A stretch of DNA of 64,000 nt, taken from the NCBI GenBank assembly GCA_011503125.2, contig WWBZ02000073.1, positions 2,046,001 to 2,110,000 of the forward strand, written 5' to 3'. This document shows positions 35,819 through 44,396 of the stretch, in pieces. Below the pieces are notes generated by a model, which was given only the letters and a program-made list of their open reading frames with translations, searched no databases and was not told the DNA's origin. Source of the stretch: Botryosphaeria dothidea (lineage: Eukaryota; Ascomycota; Dothideomycetes; Botryosphaeriales; Botryosphaeriaceae). Position numbers and translations under genes: made by a program. How positions within the stretch are numbered: the first letter of the stretch is position 1; every line of letters begins with the position of its first letter.

Positions 35819-37112
35819 ATGCCGGCTCCACTGGCCAAAGGTAAGATCAGCGCTGCCGCCACCCACAGGCAACACTTTCTGTGCGCAAGCCTGCTCCATC
35901 GCCTGTCCCCTTCCGCCTTGTGCTCTGCAAGCCGGAAGCTCCTCTGTCTCTCCTCTCGCCCTCTTTCAATCTTTCGCCATGCCGCTCTTGCCTAACCGTG
36001 CTTTCTCAGGTGCCATCATCGCGGCTTCGATCATCGTAGCCGCCGGCATCGCCGTCTACCAGAACCCGCAAGTCCAGCAGTGGATCGATGCCAGACGCCG
36101 TAAAATTGCCATCGCACTCCACAACCTCGGCGACGAGATCAACCCACCCGTCCAACGCAACCGGAATGCGCGCGAAGCCGACGAGCAACGACGACGTCGC
36201 GAAGAGATCATCCGACGCAACAGGAACGAGCTCGTACGACGAGCCCGGGAAGAAGGTGTATCTGTCGACCTGGACGAGTTGGCTCGCATCGGCGATGAAT
36301 ATGACGAGAAGAATGGCCGGCCACGCGGCCAGAGCTTCGACGACTTGGTCAACGAGCATGGAATGCTCCGCGAGTCAGCATCAGGCTCCACGCTGAACGA
36401 GAAGGCCGCCACCACCGCCACCGACAATACTACTGAGCAAGGCTTGAGAAATCGTCGCTCCGGTGCTCGTGGCTTCGTCAGCGGTGCTTCCTATGCGAAC
36501 CCCTTCGCTGACGAGGAGTCGGTCCTCTTCGACCGTGATCTTATTGGCGTTGAGGAGAACTCGGTTGACGGTGATGAGGACGAGGAAGCCCCCGTGCCTC
36601 ACGACTTCACAACCCCCTCCCGCGAGACTACCGCCACTCTGGAAGCAGAGCCCATTCCTCAGCTTGTCGACTTGTCAGAGCCCTTCTCCGCACCATTCCA
36701 GCAATCACAGGAACGTCTCATCCCGGTCGCCGAGCCCGAAGATGCCACTGCGTCCTTCTATTCCACCATGTCTGGCCCGGTTGCAGATGCTGCTGACGAC
36801 GCTGACATGAGCGACGATGACCTGGCACAGAGCACTGGCACATTGACGCCCACAGAGGACAACTTTTCGACCGATGCTTCCCTGATTGGTCGTGGTGCGG
36901 ATGATATCGCAGTCCTGTCGACTTTGCAGAACAGCTTATCTGCCGTGGCAGAAGATGAAGCGAACGCAAACCCTTTTGGCTCGGAGGGAGGCTTTGAGGA
37001 TGACAGGTTCAGCGACGCCAGCTTCTCTGACATCGGTGCCCGCACTCCCAGCAGCTGGACTGACGTTGGTAGCGACTTTGGCAGTGAGACGGGCAGTCAG
37101 GCTGGCCACTAA
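35819..37112 (+). CDS. Single-span membrane protein of unknown function with acidic tail
   Basis: I do not recognise this protein. The favoured model has exons 35819-35840 and 36010-37112 (374 residues): MPAPLAKG then GAIIAASIIVAAGIAVY, one hydrophobic span near residues 8-25. A basic stretch follows (DARRRKIAIAL, then EQRRRREEIIRRNRNELVRRAREE), and the remaining 270 residues are acidic, Ser/Thr-rich and probably disordered, with two NPFADEE/NPFGSEGG-like segments. This suggests an N-terminal anchor with a cytosolic tail, perhaps in the ER or mitochondrial outer membrane. An in-frame ATG inside the intron (35979) would give an alternative N-terminus, MPLLPNRAFS. The 169-nt intron has GT-AG ends and correct phase. 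Confidence 0.7.
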
Positions 37113-38177
37113 AACCTGAGCATCGGCAGAGGCGTTCAAGGCTTCATTAGCAACCATATTGGCTCCAAATTGATATTGGAAACTACGGTTTCCCGGTAAA
37201 GGATGGGATTGGTGTTCGCACTGGAGTTTTGGTACAAGCATTGCATGCTCGTCGCCCTACGTATATTGTTTTCTTTCTCGAGCGGCGTTTCTTCAACCGG
37301 CTCCGGGACTTGATGGAGTTGGATTAACAGCGCAGGTGTTGCGGAAACGTCTTCCGCTGGTCGAAAACGCATAGTTCTGTAGAGGCGTTAGCATACCGCG
37401 CAGAGATATCAGTGAAGAACAGGCACATTGTTTCCCTATTGGTCTGCTGAAATGTTTTTTACGCTCTGGTTTTGGGTGTCTAAATGGGAATGCTGGAGTT
37501 GAAACGCTGGCCAGTGTTGGTCGGGCTGTGTCACGAGTGCTGATGGAGGGCGTGGCTTGCTCTGGAGGTTACACCAGTATTCAAGGCGAGCCTCATCAAT
37601 ATTGCTTTTAAAGATCCCAGTCCTGCCTCGTGTTATTCTGCACATCAGCATCGACATCATGCAGGGCAGCGGTACGATGGGCTCGTGTTCGATAAGCAAG
37701 CGAGCAAGTGATAGCTGTGCGTCAAGCCACTTTGCGGTTCTGCAGCTTTCCGCCGTCAGCCGCTCCCACTCCCACCACTGAAAACCACAGACCATACATC
37801 TCGTTCGTCTGCTGTGGCACGTCGCCGAGGTCATCATGGCTTGTTTTCAATGCTCCTGCCATGCTCATCTGCTACCCTCCCGCAGCCCCATCTATTCGTA
37901 ACGTTCTCCGGCGCCTGATCCGCGGCGATCGACATGTCGCGATTATTTCAGCTTGTCAAATTCCCTCATCAACACCTTCCTCCCACCGTCATCACACGTT
38001 TCCCGCCGCGCAACCGTACGATCCGTGACGTATTGAGAAAAGAAACGCGCCTCATGCCCGGCTTGGGCGCCAATCCACAAAAGGCATGGTTCAGTACTAA
38101 CATTGAATCACACCTTGATACTCGGTGAACGAAGATCCTCCGAAAGTATCGGCGCGGCCATTCGTCTTCTCCACACA
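37113..38177. other. Intergenic region
   Basis: This 1.07 kb between two plus-strand genes holds a 3' UTR and a promoter. Short frames on both strands were inspected and lack coding character. No RNA gene or repeat was seen. Confidence 0.5.
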
Positions 38178-39596
38178 ATGGACAAAGCCATGCCAGAGAA
38201 AGAGAAGTCTCATTCGACGGCATACCTGAATGGCCTCCGCGGTATTGCAGCTCTCATTGTCTTTTCCTTCCATACTTTATGGGCGTACTGCGGCTTTGTC
38301 GAGTATGGTTACGGCGACGGCCCTAAGAATCGATACTTTCTGCAGCTGCCAGCTATCCGCCTGGTCCATGCCGGCCATGCAATGGTGCCTGTCTTTTTCG
38401 TCGTTGGCGGTTACGTTATGGCTTTGAAGCCCCTCAAAAGAGTTCGAGCTCACGACTGTGAAGACCTGCACATTTCGCTAGCAGGCTCGGTACTTCGGAA
38501 GGCCATGAGACTATATCTACCGGTAGTCATAGCAACATTCGTCACAACGCTAAGCCTTCACTTCGGTCTGTGGGAATTCTCTCGCCGCTTTGTCACCATC
38601 CCGCGCTTGTTCAACTATCCGGACAAACATCCTCTCCCGGAGAGATCCCTGGCCGCTGAAATCGCCCGGTGGATCCACGCAACGGTAGGCCTCACCAATA
38701 TCTTCACCTATTACAACAAAGGCTTCGTCCTCCCCTACTACAATCCCTACGATCCACACCTCTGGTACCTCCCCTTCGAGTTGCGCTCCACCGTTGTCGT
38801 CGGCACCATCCTTCTCGCCCTCTCTCGTTGCCGCACCATCATCCGCATGGTTCTTACCCTCGCTGCAATCATCCTATCCTGCCTCTGCGACCGCTGGGAA
38901 TGCATGCTCTTCCAATCCGGCGCTTTCCTGGCCGACATCGACATGGAATACCGCGACCGTAGCATTCCAACGCGCCTCCCCTCTCGCCTCCGCTCTCTCC
39001 TCCCGTACGTCCTGCTTGTCCCGGCCTTGTACCTTCTCTCGAGCCCTAACCTCCGCATCATGCACACCCCGGGGTACGCTTCGCTCCGCATCTATTTCGT
39101 GCCCGCGAGCATGACGGACCCGAAGCGTTTCCTCCACGGCGCCGGCGCCGTCCTCCTCCTTGCGGCTCTGATGCGCTCGCCGGCGCTTCAGCATTTGTTT
39201 GTGACGAGCTTCGCCCGGGAAGTAGGCCGCAGGAGCTACGCGCTGTATGTTTTACACGGGCCGTTGGTGCATATTGTAAATTACAGCGTCACGCCGGTGG
39301 TGTGGCAGGTAGTGGGCTACAGGGCGGTGAGCGACCGTAAGGGGCAGAAGTACGGGAATGAGGTGGATGGAGAAGGACTGTTATTGGGTCAGGAAAGTAG
39401 GTGGGCCGTGGGGTTTTTGGTCGGAGCGATCATTACATGGGGTGTTGTATGGGTCGCGGCGGGATTGTTTGAGAAGAGCGTGGAGAGGAGGTGTGCGAGG
39501 CTGGCGAGGGTGGTGGAGCGGTCAGTCTTTGCCAGACAGGAGGCGCAGGAAGACGTGCATGAAGAGGTGGAGATGGGCAGGTTGCTGCCTCAGTAG
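38178..39596 (+). CDS. Acyltransferase-3 (OafA/NodX-type) integral membrane protein
   Basis: This intronless gene encodes a 472-residue multi-span membrane protein of the acyltransferase-3 family, which moves acyl groups onto extracytoplasmic or secreted acceptors. The ATG at 38178 is the first of the frame; the longer open frame starts only with TTG. Landmarks are TAYLNGLRGIAALIVFSFHT (the R and H typical of the active site), VPVFFVVGGYVM with the usual F-V/I-x-S/G-G-Y, repeated hydrophobic helices, and near the C-terminus GRRSYALYVLHGPLV, the conserved S-Y-x-L/I-Y-x-x-H block. The last 50 residues are charged and cytosolic. The acceptor is unknown; fungal homologues occur both alone and in metabolite clusters. 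Confidence 0.87.
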   Translation: MDKAMPEKEKSHSTAYLNGLRGIAALIVFSFHTLWAYCGFVEYGYGDGPKNRYFLQLPAIRLVHAGHAMVPVFFVVGGYVMALKPLKRVRAHDCEDLHISLAGSVLRKAMRLYLPVVIATFVTTLSLHFGLWEFSRRFVTIPRLFNYPDKHPLPERSLAAEIARWIHATVGLTNIFTYYNKGFVLPYYNPYDPHLWYLPFELRSTVVVGTILLALSRCRTIIRMVLTLAAIILSCLCDRWECMLFQSGAFLADIDMEYRDRSIPTRLPSRLRSLLPYVLLVPALYLLSSPNLRIMHTPGYASLRIYFVPASMTDPKRFLHGAGAVLLLAALMRSPALQHLFVTSFAREVGRRSYALYVLHGPLVHIVNYSVTPVVWQVVGYRAVSDRKGQKYGNEVDGEGLLLGQESRWAVGFLVGAIITWGVVWVAAGLFEKSVERRCARLARVVERSVFARQEAQEDVHEEVEMGRLLPQ

Positions 39597-39946
39597 GAGG
39601 ACAAGACATCTGCCCCAACGACTATGAAAACTTCGCAGCCTCGGGACCCTGGATCAACACTCGGTATGCGCACCTGCCGTGAGCATTTCCTGACTTTCGT
39701 TTCCGGGCCAAGGTTTGGTACGTTGCTCACTAAGATCGGTACCCGGTTCTGTGCTCTTCTTCATGGTCAAAAGTGCTTTTGTTCCCGCTCACGACACTAC
39801 CTAGACCTTGGATAATGTCAGTCAGGATTGAAGGACGTAAGACTCAAACATCCAGTGAAATAACCTCTTTTTCGTTCTTCCCTTCTTCATGAAGAAGCGA
39901 GACTGAATGTTTTACTCCAAATCGCCCCACCCGAAATATCTCTTCG
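39597..39946. other. Intergenic region
   Basis: This stretch of 350 nt between two plus-strand genes. No motif or gene recognised. Confidence 0.5.
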
Positions 39947-41038
39947 ATGTCTGCATATCACCTCCCAAACCGCGGACTTCCCCAGGAGCTCCTTGATGTC
40001 ATCTTCTCATTCGCTCTATACTGCCCCACAGGCGTCAGAATAATTCAGCGCAAGAGCGTTGAGCCAGCTTGGTATTGCTGCACAGCGATTACCAGATGGT
40101 TGGGGCACCCAGATTTCTCGGTCGTCCGATTAGATACAGGCGGCAACCTCGCCACTGGCCTCTTCTTTGTCTCTCGCAAACATAGACGGGCAGCACTGGA
40201 TAATTTCTTCCGGAATAACGTCTTCGTTTTCGACGTTGCGCCGGGAGAGGCTCTCGAGTTCCTCTGCAGCCTTGGCCCGCGCTCCCAGCAACAGATCCGA
40301 CACGTACACATCGGCTACAAATGCATGGCGGTCCCCAAGCCCTACCATGGAGACAGAAGCAGATTTCGCATGGAGAATGCCAAGTTCCTTGCGGATAACA
40401 AGACATTCGTGAAGGCACTCCTCGGCTGGAGGACCCTCGACACGCTCACACTCACCGTGACCGACGACGACATATTCTCCGGCGCGGAGAGGACGTCCCA
40501 GCGGGACCTATGCCTTTCAGATTCGCCGACGGTCAACTACGCACTCACCGCGCTGCTCAGCGGTGGCGGCCGGGTGCGAAAGGTGCGCTTCGCGTATCCA
40601 CGATGGTACCGCCTCAGCTGGCATTCGGCCCTGTTCGTCACCACCGCGTACTACCTTCGCAATGCGTTCATAGTTAATAAAAAGCTGCTGCAGCGCTTGG
40701 CTGTCAGAAAAGCACAGTTGGTGCAAGAGCTCCTCAGTGCCGAGCACGTCGCCGGCGGAAATGCGTACGGAGATCGCGTGGAGGAGATGTGCGCCAGGGA
40801 TTTGCACAAGATGTACCGACAGGCCGGCTTTCATCTGTATCACGATCGTCGCCGTCTCGGCGAGATGGGCACGGTTGTCGCAATCGTCAGGGCGGAAGAG
40901 GCAGAGAGGTCCTTGGAGTTGTACCGCCGCGGCAACGAGATAGGTGGAGAGCTTGCTTATTCGGGCATTCGAATTGGGAAGGCGGAGGATGTGGTCGAGA
41001 CTGCTGAGACTGCCGGTCGCAATGATCGATTTAGGTGA
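39947..41038 (+). CDS. F-box-like protein of unknown function
   Basis: The unspliced frame gives 363 residues. The N-terminus LPQELLDVIFSFALY resembles a degenerate F-box, and the following block (FFVSRKHRRAALDNFFRNNVFVF) is typical of a large, poorly characterised fungal family (DUF7730-like, by recognition). The rest has a charged helical tail. No catalytic motif was seen. The stop TGA (41036-41038) lies inside a good donor, AG|GTGAGA at 41035, and a 63-nt intron with branch-like GCTAATG and acceptor TTTGTAG (41097) would add 48 codons and end at 41242, giving 410 residues. I give the shorter model because the longer tail overlaps the amine oxidase relic on the other strand and lacks recognisable conservation. 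Confidence 0.6.
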   Translation: MSAYHLPNRGLPQELLDVIFSFALYCPTGVRIIQRKSVEPAWYCCTAITRWLGHPDFSVVRLDTGGNLATGLFFVSRKHRRAALDNFFRNNVFVFDVAPGEALEFLCSLGPRSQQQIRHVHIGYKCMAVPKPYHGDRSRFRMENAKFLADNKTFVKALLGWRTLDTLTLTVTDDDIFSGAERTSQRDLCLSDSPTVNYALTALLSGGGRVRKVRFAYPRWYRLSWHSALFVTTAYYLRNAFIVNKKLLQRLAVRKAQLVQELLSAEHVAGGNAYGDRVEEMCARDLHKMYRQAGFHLYHDRRRLGEMGTVVAIVRAEEAERSLELYRRGNEIGGELAYSGIRIGKAEDVVETAETAGRNDRFR

Positions 41039-41159
41039 GACCTTTTATTTCTCGAGACGCGTTGTACTGGTGTGCTTAGGCTAATGTGATTTTGTAGGAA
41101 TAGCTTTCATGGCCTTGCTCGTTTCGGTGCAAGACTTGTAGTTCCATTCGGTAACGCTG

Positions 41160-41423
41160 TTATGGTTGCGTTTTTAGCAGTAGCCACGTCGGCCACTCTT
41201 CGAGATCTCCATGCATTCCGCCATTGGACAGGTAGCCGTTGAGGATGCGGCCGCCCACGCGGTCTCGGGCCTCGAGGATCAAGACGGATTTTCCGGCTGA
41301 CACGAGGTCCTTGGCTGCGCTGAGCCCGGATCGTCCGACGTCGACTGTCTGCTCGGCATATCCAAGGCAAAATGCAGGAGCGGAGACGATGGCAGCGACT
41401 GCGTAGATGTGAGACAAGAACAT
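41160..41423 (-). pseudogene. Relic of a flavin-containing amine oxidase (N-terminal fragment)
   Basis: The minus-strand frame opens with ATG at 41421-41423 and reads a signal-peptide-like start (MFLSHIYAVAAIVSAPAF), then SGLSAAKDLVSAGKSVLILE, ARDRVGGRILNGYLSNGG and a stop after 87 codons. This matches the FAD-binding N-terminus of fungal flavin amine oxidases, normally about 500 residues, in which a GxGxxG loop (G-A-G-x-S-G) precedes SGLSAAK. Here that loop is replaced by VDVGRSG, about seven residues too short, so FAD binding is not expected. After LSNGG the sequence diverges and ends. No further oxidase sequence was found at lower or higher coordinates. A short secreted peptide cannot be excluded, but a deletion-bearing remnant is more likely. 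Confidence 0.65.
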
Positions 41424-42144
41424 GTTTCAGGAAGGGTTCGAGAACGAATGGAGTAGAGAATGACTGGTTGAGTTCGGCAGGGCAAAGCAAGGCATTTTAT
41501 AGCGACCAAATGACTTCAACGAAAAGAAGGAAATAATCATGCGATATGACAGGAACTCACCAGTGCCTAGCATTCTGGACCTACGTGAGGTACTGTGCAC
41601 CGCCACCAATGCCATGGTCGTTGTCCCGAATCAGCAATGCGGCTGCGGCGCTAAGCGGATCGGGCAATGTTCAAGCGATTTAACAACCTCAGTAAGCCGT
41701 CCCAGCTGTCTTCCCGTATCGCGATACGGCCACAATGGAATGTCGAGGCATTCCAGCACCAGATGAGCGCAAACTAGAAGCTACTGTGTCGACGGAAGTC
41801 TATTTCGCAACTAGCTCAAACTTTGTACTGTACAACCAATTGATTCGTCGAGTCCCACCAAAACTCCTGTGCCATGCGACTAACGTTGTCCTTCAATATT
41901 CTTGTGCCGACTGTCTAGTATCTACTTGTGCGGTCGAATGAGGCGGAGGGCTCGTATTTGCTCGAGAGCCCGTGTAACCCGGAGGGCCAGCAGGGACCCC
42001 GAAAAGAGCCGCGAACGGTGTTGTTTCTACCGCATTCAACCGGAAGGATCGTCTCGCGGTCGAATCCGCTGCGTGAGGCCTCCTGCCTTGGCATCAGTAC
42101 CAAGCTTTGGCGCAATGCTGCTGCCTATTTTTCCAATGCATTCT
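41424..42144. other. Intergenic region next to decayed genes
   Basis: 721 nt between the amine oxidase relic and the BSC6-type transporter. I searched it for more oxidase sequence by eye and found none. No gene recognised. Confidence 0.45.
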
Positions 42145-43860
42145 TCACCTGACCTTCAGCAGTCTGGAGCAAGCGGCCCGTGAACGCGATGCATAGGAGC
42201 TCATGCTCTTCCTCCACAACTCAATACCCGATGCAGTTCCTTCTTCCGCATCCTCGGTGTCATCCTTCTTTTTCGTGCGGGGCATCAGCGCCCACACTCC
42301 CAGGATTGCGGCGAGAAGCGCAACGATGACGGGCTGCAGCACTTGCACTCCCTTGGCTTGGGCAAGCACTCCAACCGCGAAGGGGAAGATTGCCGCACCG
42401 CTACCTCCCAGAGCTGCGGCGAAGCCAATGGCCGAGACGTACAGGTGTGCTGGCAAAACCTTCGTAGTTGCCACGATAATGGCCGGGAAGAGCGGTCCCA
42501 GGAAGAAGCCCTCGATGGCAACAGCAACGGCCGAGGCGACGAATTGCGGAACGAGCCAGAAAAGCAAATGGAAGCCAATGGCAGCAGGGACGTAGATCTG
42601 GATATTTCCAGTCAGTACCAAATCATCCGCACAGGATTCTCTCACAACACGAATCGACGGAGTGACTCACAGAAACGGCAAGCTGCTCTCCGATCTTTGG
42701 CGTGACGAAGCCAAGCAGGACGCGGCCAACAGTAATACCTATCCAGAAGCCCGTCGCAACCATTCCCGACTCAAAATCGCCGCCGTCGCGCTCGCGGGTC
42801 ATGAAGACGACGATCCAACCGCCCAACGCCACCTCCACCCCGACGTAGCCGAGCAGGAATATGGCCGCCACCCAACTGGTTCTGTTTTTCAAGGCTTCTT
42901 TGAGGAGACCGCCGCTGTCGGATGACGCACCTGTGGAGCGCCAGTAGAGGGAAGTTGCGCCCCAGAACGTCGCCATGGAGGTGAGGAGCTCAATTGCGGC
43001 GGCTCCGACCTGTGGTCATCGTACTTCAGCAAGGCGATTGGTTGAAACAAGAGCAGCAGAAGGCATTCCGGCCACGCACCATCAGATATTAGAAGCCCCA
43101 CCATCTCCAACCAGCCTTCGTGATCAAGCTCGTCGCAATCAGCGGAGACAGCACCGCGCCAACGCCGTAGAAGCCGTGCAGCAGGCCGAGGAGCTCGTTC
43201 GGGCTCGCCAGCTTCCCTATCCAGGCATTCCAGGCGGCGTCTTCGATGCCATTGGCAAACCCCGCCAGCAGGAAGAATACGACCAAGGCTGGATAGGGCG
43301 GGTGGCATGCGATGCCGACGTATGCAGCGAGATGGCAGAAGGGTCTGAGGAAGGCAACGCCGCGCTGGCCGAAATGGTTATGGATCCAGTTGTTGAGCAG
43401 GGCGGCAGCGGCGTATCCACCGAGTGGGGAGAAAAAGACTAGCGATACGATTGTGTAGTTGAGGTGGTAGTATTCTTCAAGCTGCAGGGTTGTGAAGGGT
43501 TAGAACCGGACGCGAAGTGGAGAAACAAAAAAGAAAGGCTGGCTGGAAAGGGCTGGAAAGGGCTGGAACTAACGTATGATATGATGGCCTGTTTTGGAAA
43601 GTCAGCCTGATGCCTGTGAGGCGGTTGGAGGAGGTAGGAAGACGTACGCCGTATGCAGCATCGTTTGCGCCCATGACAAGAAAGGCCCAGTAAGTCGCGA
43701 AGAGGCGAAGGACGTTTGTGGTGGAGCTGTTCCATTTCTCAACTGCAGTAACTGCAGTCTCGGGAGGAGAGGCCGACTCTCGGGATGATGAAGGAGTAGC
43801 GCTGCCGCTGCGGACGGACTCAGAGGTCGGATTAGGGGCTGGAAGCTGCTGCAGCTCCAT
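42145..43860 (-). pseudogene. MFS transporter (BSC6-like family) with in-frame TAA
   Basis: Five exons (43860-43648, 43588-43574, 43481-43080, 43009-42671, 42597-42145) with clean GT-AG junctions, all phase 0, would give a 473-residue, 12-span major facilitator. Exon 2 has only 15 nt. Landmarks are FATYWAFLVMGANDAAYG, LLAGFANGIEDAAWNAW, GLLHGFYGVGAVLSPLIA and ALGGSGAAIFPF. They recall the fungal family of yeast BSC6 (YOL137W). One codon breaks the frame: codon 207 is TAA (43091-43089) in W-G-F-stop-Y-L-M, where relatives have Y. Every other codon and splice site is intact, so decay is very recent, or the base is an error, a strain polymorphism, or read through. Without readthrough the product would end within the sixth helix region. 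Confidence 0.75.
43541..43568 (-). repeat. Short tandem repeat in an intron
   Basis: Two perfect and one partial copy of the 10-nt unit GGCTGGAAAG (plus strand) lie in the second intron of the BSC6-type gene. Confidence 0.8.
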
Positions 43861-44396
43861 TGTGTCTGTTTGGCTGGAGGCCAGTGAAGACGACAGATGT
43901 GGTGGAGGAGCAGCTCTGGGGGGCTCGTGAGGATGGATTTATAGCCCCCACATTCCCCAAAAGAGTTGACGTCTGTTGCATCAGACCTGCAGGCCGAGTC
44001 GGTGGGCTCTGCGGGGTCGCTTACCGGATTGAGCAATACTCAGCGCATCACTTCTGTCCAATCGGCACGAAATCCTAAGAGCAGGCCTCCGGCAAAACAC
44101 CGGGAGAGGGTGGAGACTTGTTCCTCAACCGTCGTTCCGTCTCCAGAACGGCAAGGCTGGCCCCCTTGCTATGAGTCTTCACTTCCCGCTACCTGACCAC
44201 CTGCTGATGGATCAAACGGGCGTCGGCGGATCACGGTCGGAGAAACGCACGCCGCACGCCCGTTCGGGACAGCGGCCAAGGAAAGAGGAGCCGCGGGGAA
44301 ATACATGGGGCAAAATCCATTTGCATGACTGGGAGTCTAAAGTACAAGAGGCAGTCATGCCCATCATGCACCAATGCACAAAAACCAAAAGTCCCA
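43861..44396. other. Intergenic region
   Basis: 536 nt between two minus-strand genes: the promoter of the BSC6-type gene and the 3' end of the CorA-like gene. Nothing recognised. Confidence 0.5.

Noticed and set aside
38103..38177. Upstream extension of the acyltransferase frame
   Set aside because: It starts with TTG only; the first ATG is at 38178 and the family N-terminus begins just after it.
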